Assembly: GCA_041685075.1 (NCBI GenBank)
Contig: JAWLGN010000166.1
Location: 1 to 12,014, forward strand
Reading direction: 5' to 3'
Source of the DNA: JAMCRM01 sp041685075
GTDB lineage: Bacteria > Acidobacteriota > Terriglobia > Bryobacterales > Bryobacteraceae
Length of the DNA: 12,014 nucleotides
The position numbers and the translations under genes are program-made. Numbering within the stretch: the first letter of the stretch is position 1; each line of letters begins with the position of its first letter. Below are positions 6,696 to 12,014 of the stretch, one piece after another. The notes under the pieces were generated by a model that was given only the letters and a program-made list of their open reading frames with translations, searched no databases and had not been told where the DNA came from.

Positions 6696-8012
6696 GTGGT
6701 ACGCGTGAGATTCGCCAGGCGAAAGTTCCTTGCGGGAGGAGTGGGCATAGCGGCTGCCGCCTCCGGCAGCGGTTGCTCGGCGCCCGCACCTCCGCCCGAG
6801 CCTGCGCCGCGACGGCCCAAGATCCTGCTGCGCTCCGGATGGCAGACCGAGAATATCGGGGACATCGCCCACACACCCGGGGTGCTGCGGCTGCTGCAGA
6901 TTCACGTGCCGGAAGCGGACACGACGCTCTGGTCGAACGCGCTGGACCGCGGCGTCCGGGAGATGCTCGCACGACACTTCCCGAACCTGGAGTTCGTTTC
7001 CGGGAACACGGATGCGGAGGGTGCGCCGGACAATGCCGCACTCGATACCGCATTCCGCGAAGCCGACCTCCTGCTGCACGGGTCGGGCCCATCGGTGGTC
7101 GCCCGCGTTCACCTGGATGCGTGGCGCAAGCGCACGGGGAAGCCCTACGGCATCTTCGGGGTCACGATCGCGCTGCGCGAAGAGGCCGCCTCCCCTGCCG
7201 TCGACCCGCTCGTACGGTCGCTGCTCGAAGGCGCCGCTTTCGTCTTTACCCGCGAGACCGCCTCGCTCGCGAATCTCGAGCGGGCAGGTTTCAAGCGCGC
7301 GCGCTTCGCTCCGGACGGCACCTTCTCTCTCAAGCTGGCCGATGAAGAGGCCGCCAGGCGATTTCTGGCGGAGTCCGCCCTCGAGCCGAAGCGCTTCATC
7401 GCTGTAGTGCCACGGCTCCGTTACACGCCCTACCACCAGTTCCGGAAGGTAAGCTGGCCGGCGGAGGAGATCCGCAGGCGAACGGCCGTCAACCAGCGCT
7501 TCCAGGAATCCGACCACGCCAGGCTGCGGGATGCGATCGTCGCGTGGGTGCGGGAGACCGGCCACAAAGTTCTGCTGTGCCCGGAGATGACCTACCAACT
7601 CGAAATCCTCGGACCGCTCCTCTACGATCCCCTCCCGCCCGACGTGAAAGAGCGCATCGTGCGCCGGCAGACCTACTGGCTGCCGGACGAAGCCTCCTCG
7701 GTCTACCGCAGGGCGACGGCCGTGGTGAGCTGCGAGTGCCATTCCCCGATCATCGCGGCCGTCAACGACACGCCGGGCATCTACGTGCGGCAACCCGAAG
7801 ATGGCATCAAGGGCCGGATGTGGGAGGATATCGGTCTGGGCGGGTGGTGCCTCGATATCGAGCGCCCTTCGGGCGCAACCATCGCGAAGGTGCTGCGGGA
7901 GATCCACGGCGATTACGCCCGCGCCCAGGTGGAGGTGCACGAAGCCGTGCTTTACGCGCGCAAGCTGCAGGCCGACGCGATGGCCGAAGTGCGGAAAGCA
8001 TTGGCGCTATAG
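6696..8012 (+). CDS. Polysaccharide pyruvyl transferase family protein with Tat-like leader
   Basis: This is a protein of about 438 residues of the polysaccharide pyruvyl transferase family (PF04230; GT-B-like fold, PEP-dependent ketal pyruvylation of sugars in characterised members). Family marks are the N-terminal SGWQTENIGDIAHTPGVLRLLQ, a LLLHGSGPSVV strand, a GKPYGIFGVTIAL strand, VFTRETASLANLERAG, CPEMTYQ, and the C-terminal SCECHSPIIAAVNDTPGIYV. The frame opens at 6549, but the first part lies in the operator region and is not protein-like. GTG at 6696, with GGGGTGGA about 8 nt upstream, is the best start; GTG at 6705 is the alternative. The leader then has ARRKFLAGG (Tat-like) followed by an Ala-rich stretch and SGSGC, a weak lipobox. 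An exported or membrane-anchored member is unusual, because PEP is cytoplasmic. Acceptor and activity are unknown. The gene is followed after 63 nt by the amidase gene, probably on the same transcript. Confidence 0.8.
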   Translation: MVRVRFARRKFLAGGVGIAAAASGSGCSAPAPPPEPAPRRPKILLRSGWQTENIGDIAHTPGVLRLLQIHVPEADTTLWSNALDRGVREMLARHFPNLEFVSGNTDAEGAPDNAALDTAFREADLLLHGSGPSVVARVHLDAWRKRTGKPYGIFGVTIALREEAASPAVDPLVRSLLEGAAFVFTRETASLANLERAGFKRARFAPDGTFSLKLADEEAARRFLAESALEPKRFIAVVPRLRYTPYHQFRKVSWPAEEIRRRTAVNQRFQESDHARLRDAIVAWVRETGHKVLLCPEMTYQLEILGPLLYDPLPPDVKERIVRRQTYWLPDEASSVYRRATAVVSCECHSPIIAAVNDTPGIYVRQPEDGIKGRMWEDIGLGGWCLDIERPSGATIAKVLREIHGDYARAQVEVHEAVLYARKLQADAMAEVRKALAL

Positions 8013-8075
8013 CGAAGGCCGCGCTCCGAGCCGGCGCGCGCGGATAGGATAGATAAAAAGAATCAGGACGGACTC

Positions 8076-9098
8076 ATGAGAATGCTTCCGAGAATCATTG
8101 CCGGGGTCTTGGCCGCTTGCGCGGGTCTGCTGCCGGCGGCCGAGGTGCACCGCTTCAAGCCCGAAGGGTGCATCACCAGCTTCTCCCATACGCATCCGCC
8201 GGCGCTGCGGATCAAGCCCGGGGACATCGTCGAGACCCGCACGCTCGACGCGTTCGGCGGCGACGAGACCGGCCGGAAGCACTGCACCGGCTCCCCCAAC
8301 CCGCTGATTGGACCCTTCTACGTCGAGGGAGCCGAACCGGGCGATGCCGTCGCCATCACCCTGAGGAAAGTACGGCTGAACCGGAACTGGGGATGGTCCA
8401 ACAACCGTCTGCTCGGCTCCGCGCTGCTCGAAGCCGACCGCAAGAAGCTGTATCCAACGCGCTACAAGCAGGACCTGGTGCACCCCGGTCACGACAACCT
8501 GGTGCCCTGGGATATCGACGTGAAGAAGGGCCTCGTCCGGTTGCGCGAACCGGTGAGCGCCAAAACCCGCATGGAGTTTCCGGCGCGTCCTATGATCGGC
8601 TGCATCGGGGTGGCCGCGGAGGGCGACGCCGCCCCTCCCACGTCTCCCTCGGGCCCGTATGGCGGCAATATCGATTACAACGGCATCGCCGAGGGCGTTA
8701 CCGTGCTGCTGCCGGTCTACCATCCGGGCGCGCTGGTCTTTCTGGGGGACGGCCACGCGCTGCAGGGAGACGGCGAGTTGTGCGCCACCGGCATTGAGAC
8801 CTCGCTCGATGTCGAGTTCACCGCCGCCATTCACAAAAACGTTCGTCTCACCGGGCCGCGCATGCTGAGCAAAGGCGTTATCACCAGCATCGGGAGCCAG
8901 CCCGAATTCCGGAGTTCGCTCGACACCGCGCTACGGATGGCCACTTCGGACATGTTACGCTGGCTCACCGAAGACTACGGCCTGGAACCCTGGGCCGCGC
9001 ACCTGACGATCGCCATGCACGCGGTCTACCATGTGATCACTCTGGAGGGATCCATGGCCCTGACGATCCCGACCTCGGTGTTGCCGGCGTCACGCTAA
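8076..9098 (+). CDS. Acetamidase/formamidase family protein, secreted
   Basis: This is a 340-residue protein of the FmdA/AmdA family (PF03069), which hydrolyses short amides such as formamide or acetamide to ammonia and the acid. A Sec signal peptide is clear: MRMLPRIIAG, then a hydrophobic core, with cleavage likely after LLPAA at about residue 22. Family motifs in order are FSHTHPPALRIKPGDIVE, TLDAFGG, GPFYVEGAEPGDAVAI, VPWDID, and PMIGCIGVAAEG followed by SGPYGGNIDYNGIAEG. The last is VYHPGALVFLGDGHALQGDGE, the His/Asp-rich metal-site region. AGGACGG precedes the ATG at a usable distance. The classical enzymes are cytoplasmic, so this copy probably acts in the periplasm. Its stop TAA overlaps the stop of the convergent MFS gene. 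The physiological substrate is not shown by the context. Confidence 0.88.
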   Translation: MRMLPRIIAGVLAACAGLLPAAEVHRFKPEGCITSFSHTHPPALRIKPGDIVETRTLDAFGGDETGRKHCTGSPNPLIGPFYVEGAEPGDAVAITLRKVRLNRNWGWSNNRLLGSALLEADRKKLYPTRYKQDLVHPGHDNLVPWDIDVKKGLVRLREPVSAKTRMEFPARPMIGCIGVAAEGDAAPPTSPSGPYGGNIDYNGIAEGVTVLLPVYHPGALVFLGDGHALQGDGELCATGIETSLDVEFTAAIHKNVRLTGPRMLSKGVITSIGSQPEFRSSLDTALRMATSDMLRWLTEDYGLEPWAAHLTIAMHAVYHVITLEGSMALTIPTSVLPASR

Positions 9099-10485
9099 CG
9101 ATTTGCACGCCGGCCGAGCGGAACAGGCTGGCGCTTCCAGCCTTCCTCGATCTCCTCGAGCGACTTCCCCTTCGTCTCGGGCAGCGCAACCAGGACGAAA
9201 AGGAAGGCCACCACGCACAACGCCCCGTACAGCCAGAAGGCTCCGGCCGCCGTCAGCCACTCGACCAGCGAGAGGAAGGTCAGGGTCACCGCCAGGCACG
9301 CGACCCAGACGCATACCGTGCCCACCGACACGGCCCGGGCGCGGACTGCGTTGGGGAATAACTCCGAGATGTAGACCCACACGCCGGGCCCGAAACTTAC
9401 GGAGAAGAAGGCCACGTAGGCGAGGATGCACACCACGGTCAGCTCGAACGGCGGCGGCTGCAGGCGAAACGCGAAGCCCAGCGCGGCCAGGGCCAGCCCC
9501 ATGCCGGCCGCGCCCCCCAGCAGCAGCGCCCTGCGTCCCAGGCGGTCGATGGTGAACAAGGCCACGATGGTGCCCGCGAGGTTGATGACCCCGATCAGGA
9601 CATTGGCGCCGATGGCCGATGTGGCGCTCTGGCCGGCCTGCTCGCGCAGCAGAATGGAGCCGTAGTAGATGATGGTATTGATCCCGGTGACCTGACACAG
9701 AATGGCGAGCGCCACCGCCAGCTTCAGCGGCGTGCGCAGCGGAGGGCGCAGCAGGTCGCGAAACGAGAGGCCCGATTCCTCCCGGATGCTCCGGGTGATG
9801 GCCTCGATTTCGGTGCGGGCTTCCTCCGGCGCGACCGTGCGCTCCAGCACTGCCAGCGCCGCCGCGCTCCTGCCCTTCTGCAGCAGCCACCGCGGGCTTT
9901 CCGGAATGGCGAGCAGGCCCACGAACAGTCCGACCGAGGGAAGCGCCGCGGTGGCGAACATCCATCGCCAGTTGCCCTCGCCGGCCGTGGCGAGCTTCCA
10001 GTTCACGAAATAGGCCAGCAGGATGCCGGTCACGATAGCCAGTTGATTAAAGGAAACCAGGCGGCCTCGCAGGCGCGCGGGCGAGATCTCCGCGATGTAC
10101 ATGGGCGCCAGCGCCGAGGCCGTTCCGATCGCCAGGCCCGCGGCGAAACGTGCCGCCGAAAGCCCCGGCAGCCCCCGTGGGATGGCGCATCCGATGGCGC
10201 TCACGGTGAACAGCACCGCGGCGACGAGCAGCGCCTTACGCCGGCCCAGCCGATCCCCGATCCAGCCGGCTCCCGCTGCTCCGAAGACGCAACCCCATAG
10301 CAGCACTCCCGCCGCCAGCTCCACTTCCCAATCGGAGAGTTGGAATCCACCCGGAGAAACGGCAGCGCGCCGTTGATCACCGCGGTATCGAAACCGAAAA
10401 GCAATCCCGACAGTCCGGCGACCGCGGAGATGCAGTACACATAAAGCGACCTCGCGGCGGCTTGCCTGCGTGCGGCGGCATCCAT
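9095..10485 (-). CDS. MFS sugar-porter permease, with apparent 1-nt frameshift near 10345
   Basis: This is a major facilitator superfamily transporter of the sugar porter family (proton/sugar symport or facilitation across the inner membrane). The true N-terminus is in one frame, starting at ATG 10485 with GGAG 8 nt upstream: SLYVYCISAVAGLSGLLFGF then DTAVINGALPFLRVD. The rest is in another frame from FQLSDWEVEL at 10345 onward. One missing base at 10344-10345 (minus strand GATTCC where GATTTCC would restore the frame) explains the break. The repaired protein has about 463 residues, normal for the family. Signatures are GDRLGRRKALL, APMYIAEISPARLRGRLVS, IPESPRWLL, CQVTGINTIIYYG, DRLGRRALLLGG, VYISELFPNAVRARA and the terminal PETKGKSLEEIEEGW. 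A frame from 10489 through the break exists, but its first 50 or so residues are not family-like. Either a sequencing error or a recent pseudogene is possible. The substrate is unknown. Confidence 0.82.
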
Positions 10486-10532
10486 GCATTCATCTCCCCA
10501 CTACGGCTCGAAGCCGGCCCATAGCATGCTCT

Positions 10533-10688
10533 TCAGTTCCGGCTGAGATACCTACTGTATCGCGTCCGGCTTTTGCGCGGGTTGGGCGTCCAGCGCAACT
10601 CGCCGGAAGCGGAGAGCAGCGGGAACCAGGCCAGGTCGCCGCACGCGCGGACGGCCTCGTGCTCGAAGCCATACTGCCGGGTGCGCAT
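10533..10688 (-). CDS. Possible small gene or gene remnant (51 aa)
   Basis: This short frame starts at ATG 10688 and ends at TGA 10533, upstream of the MFS gene on the same strand. It reads MRTRQYGFEHEAVRACGDLA then WFPLLSASGELRWTPNPRK, ending in a basic, Arg-rich tail. Most third codon positions are G or C, as expected for coding DNA here, and the composition looks natural. The frame is open upstream to a TAA at 10725-10727. The Shine-Dalgarno is poor (AGG two bases before the ATG). I recognise no family. It may be a decayed C-terminal fragment of a lost gene or a chance frame. Confidence 0.25.
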   Translation of the reverse strand: MRTRQYGFEHEAVRACGDLAWFPLLSASGELRWTPNPRKSRTRYSRYLSRN

Positions 10689-10754
10689 GGCCTGGCTGCG
10701 GATGGGCCGCGGGGCGCGCCGGAGTTATTTATAATGACCGAGGGCTCACCGGGT

Positions 10755-11147
10755 ATGAAGCAGAATGCAATTGCACGAGGGGTGGCCGGCGCGCTTTTCG
10801 CCATACTTCTCGGCGCGTCCTACTGGAGCGTGGCGGCAGACCGCGTCCAAGGGCGCATCGTCGACGACACTACCGGCGAACCGCTCGCGGCCACGCTTTT
10901 CCTTTCCGATGAAAACGGAAAGCCGCTTGAAATCGAGGGCAAGCACTCGCATGTCACTTATCTTGGCAAGCGGCGGTGCTACGTAGACGGGAGTTTCTCA
11001 TTGGGTTCCCGCCCGAATCGACTGGTCATCGAGGTAAGGCGCGGGTTCGAAACCCTGCCGTTGCGCACAGAAGTGGACATGGCTCGTCACAGCGGGGCGT
11101 TGACACCTGGATTATGCACGTCGCCTGAAGCCGAGCGGGCGAGTTGA
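10755..11147 (+). pseudogene. Secreted protein N-terminus, CehA/McbA metallohydrolase-like, cut by IS insertion
   Basis: Residues 1-26 or so (MKQNAIARGVAGALFAILLG then ASYWSVAA) form a Sec signal peptide. Then comes a beta-sandwich-like segment: VQGRIVDDTTGEPLAATLFL, then EGKHSHVTYLGKRRCYVDGS, then VIEVRRGFETLPLRTEVDMA. This pattern resembles the N-terminal domain of long CehA/McbA-type PHP metallohydrolases and carboxypeptidase-regulatory-like domains; the match is from memory and moderate. The gene-specific sequence ends at RHSGALT (11106). The next codons, up to TGA at 11147, are insertion-sequence DNA, so the protein is truncated to about 117 native residues and is probably non-functional. 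ATG 10755 with GAGGG 10 nt upstream gives the cleanest signal peptide. ATG 10734 with GGAG 9 nt upstream is an alternative. TATAAT lies at 10730-10735, without a convincing -35. Confidence 0.55.
11107..11121 (+). repeat. Probable left terminal inverted repeat of the IS
   Basis: CCTGGATTATGCACG matches the start and general form of the ISEcp1 left repeat, beginning with CCT and containing GATT and ACG. It sits exactly where the interrupted host gene diverges from its family pattern. The partner repeat is missing from the window. Confidence 0.6.
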
Positions 11148-11163
11148 GGCGTGACGCCATTTG

Positions 11164-11237
11164 GGACTCCTGAGAATCCTGCGTTAAAACAGTAGGTCCG
11201 CGAAGTTCGCAGCTTCGCGAGCCGATTCTCAGGAGCC
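11164..11237 (+). promoter_or_regulatory. Stem-loop sequestering the transposase ribosome binding site
   Basis: CTCCTGAGAATC (11167-11178) pairs perfectly with GATTCTCAGGAG (11224-11235). Past a one-base bulge at A11166, GG 11164-11165 also pairs with CC 11236-11237. A nested perfect stem, CGCGAAG (11199-11205) with CTTCGCG (11213-11219), lies in the loop. The right arm contains AGGAG (11231-11235), the only Shine-Dalgarno for the GTG at 11247. A transcript entering from outside the element would fold and hide the ribosome binding site, a known protective device in several IS families. Confidence 0.65.
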
Positions 11238-11246
11238 ACCCAAACG

Positions 11247-11810
11247 GTGAACGATCAAAACCAGGATAGCCGCCGAACGCCCGTCAATCAAGAGGCCCGT
11301 GAGGCTTCTCCGCAACTCAATAAAATCGGGGCTGCCACGCCTTATGACTTCGACGGACGCAATCTGACGGCTTACGGAGGTCTCTTGCCGGTCGCCACGA
11401 TGCTGGAGAAGTTGGAGTTCCGGCGACTGGTGGAAGAGACGCTCACGGTGAAGCGCAAGACCAAGGCCATGACGGCCTATCAGTTTGTGGTGGCGATGGT
11501 GCTGGCCTGCTACGTGGGCTTCTCCCGGCTGTACCACGTGCGCTTTCTGGAGCGGGAGCCCATGCTGACCGGGATTGTACAGGTGGTGAAGTTACCGCCG
11601 CAATCTACCTTCTGGCGCTTCCTGGCCTCGCTGCACCTGGGAGTGGCGCGGCAACTGCTTCTGGTGCAGCGCCGGATGCGCGAGCGCGTCTGGGAAGCGG
11701 CCAACGTCCAGTTGACCGATGTGACCCTGGACACCGACACCACGGTGCATACCCTCTTCGGCAACCAGATGGGGGCGCGCAAAGGCTACAACCCGAAGAA
11801 CAAGGGCAAA
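11247..11810 (+). CDS. IS1380-like transposase, truncated (about 188 residues)
   Basis: This is a DDE transposase of the IS1380 type, which moves the element by cut-and-paste. It starts at GTG 11247, with AGGAG 11 nt upstream. Residues 1-30 are polar. YDFDGRNLTAYGGLLPVATM and LEKLEFRRLVEETLTVKRK follow, then a helical region (MTAYQFVVAMVLACYVGFSR). Next is the first catalytic block TLDTDTTVHTLFGNQMGARK, with candidate acidic residues D162 and D164, and GYNPKNKGK at 180-188. The later catalytic Asp and Glu and the C-terminal half are absent, because the sequence switches to an ABC transporter gene on the other strand. The frame stays open to the window end, but residues after about 188 are antisense to that gene and are not transposase. 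It cannot be active as shown. Confidence 0.8.
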
Positions 11811-12014
11811 AGGGCGAAGCAGATCAAGGCCAGCTTCCAGTTCAGTGCGAGCAGAATGACCACAATCCCCAGGAGAAGAAACACGTCTTTGAATACCGTG
11901 ACCAGGACCGACTTGAACAACTCGTTGAGGTTCTCGAGATCGTTGGTCGCTCGTGTCACCAGGCGCCCCACGGGGTGCCGGTCGAAGAAGCGCATGGCCT
12001 GGGCCTGCATTAGT
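11786..12014 (-). CDS. ABC exporter membrane domain fragment (both ends missing)
   Basis: This is part of the transmembrane domain of a type IV (MsbA/LmrA-like) ABC exporter. The frame enters from beyond the right edge and reads leftward: MRFFDRHPVGRLVTRATNDL, then ENLNELFKSVL (the intracellular loop and coupling region), then a membrane helix, FLLLGIVVILLALNWKLALI, then CFALLPLF. After about 68 family-like residues it meets the transposase sequence, and a stop appears at 11786. The last residues before that stop are antisense transposase. The ATP-binding domain, which should follow in this orientation, is lost. The truncation means either a genomic rearrangement or a mis-joined assembly. The exported substrate cannot be predicted from this fragment. 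Confidence 0.8.
   Translation of the reverse strand, partial: LMQAQAMRFFDRHPVGRLVTRATNDLENLNELFKSVLVTVFKDVFLLLGIVVILLALNWKLALICFALLPLFFGL

Larger units (their letters stand above)
11107..11810 (+). mobile_element. IS1380-like insertion sequence, left part only
   Basis: The left end is placed at 11107, where CCTGGATTATGCACG begins and the host reading frame stops resembling its family. This sequence is similar to the left inverted repeat of ISEcp1, an IS1380-family element (CCTAGATTCTACGT). A 140-bp leader with a large stem-loop precedes the transposase gene. The element ends abruptly near 11800-11815 within the transposase, where an opposite-strand ABC exporter gene begins; no right terminal repeat is present. 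TTGACA (11101-11106) is host DNA directly abutting the end, and part of it could be the target duplication, which cannot be tested without the right end. Confidence 0.7.

Noticed and set aside
6558..7940. Minus-strand open frame (460 codons) opposite the pyruvyl transferase gene
   Set aside because: It would start inside the IR/TetR region and has no domain motifs. The plus-strand protein is family-like throughout.
10504..10516. Hairpin CGGCT-CGA-AGCCG as a terminator
   Set aside because: The stem is only five pairs and no T-run follows on either strand.
10547..10561. Short inverted repeat GATAC-N5-GTATC upstream of the MFS gene
   Set aside because: Five-base arms are expected by chance. 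No promoter is positioned to make it a convincing operator.
10470..10754. Upstream extension of the secreted protein frame to 10470
   Set aside because: The added residues are low-complexity, run across the MFS start region, and would place the signal peptide internally.

Overview
The window is GC-rich, dense bacterial DNA. Tat-type leaders are common, secreted polysaccharide-active enzymes are abundant, and many reading frames resemble proteins of soil Acidobacteria of the Solibacter/Bryobacter kind. That lineage guess is inference from protein style and composition; no rRNA or marker gene is present.

Layout from left to right. (1) Positions 1-375, minus: the N-terminal part of a radical SAM protein of the PflX/COG1313 type with a Tat-like leader. 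(2) Positions about 392-590: an intergenic array of about ten degenerate units of about 20 bp between two divergent genes. (3) Positions 612-872, plus: a small glycine-rich membrane protein. (4) Positions 886-2661, minus: a DUF5060 plus GH5-like glycoside hydrolase. It is divergent from (5), positions 2828-5032, plus: a Tat-exported heparinase II/III-type polysaccharide lyase. Together these look like a small polysaccharide-degradation locus. (6) Positions 5052-6561, minus: a tightly packed operon reading TetR regulator, then VOC (PhnB-like) protein, then SRPBCC/AHSA1 protein. It is headed by a near-consensus promoter overlapping a perfect 16-bp inverted repeat that is probably the autoregulatory operator. 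(7) Positions 6696-8012, plus: a polysaccharide pyruvyl transferase family protein with a Tat-like leader, followed by (8), positions 8076-9098, plus: an acetamidase/formamidase with a Sec signal peptide. (9) Positions 9095-10485, minus: a sugar-porter MFS permease carrying an apparent 1-nt frameshift after its first membrane segment. Its stop codon overlaps that of the amidase.

The right end is damaged. A secreted protein resembling the N-terminus of CehA/McbA-type metallohydrolases (from 10755) is cut at 11106 by the left end of an IS1380-like insertion sequence, whose 15 terminal bases resemble the left inverted repeat of ISEcp1. The transposase keeps about 188 residues and is then fused, near 11800-11815, to the membrane domain of an oppositely oriented ABC exporter that runs off the window. 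This last junction is either a real rearrangement or an assembly chimera.

No clearly new multi-gene system is visible. The best second-look items are the 20-bp periodic array, the double-dyad TetR operator, the stem-loop that buries the transposase ribosome binding site, and the exported versions of families that usually act in the cytoplasm. No tRNA, rRNA, CRISPR array or convincing intrinsic terminator was seen. No gene-free stretch exceeds about 270 bases.
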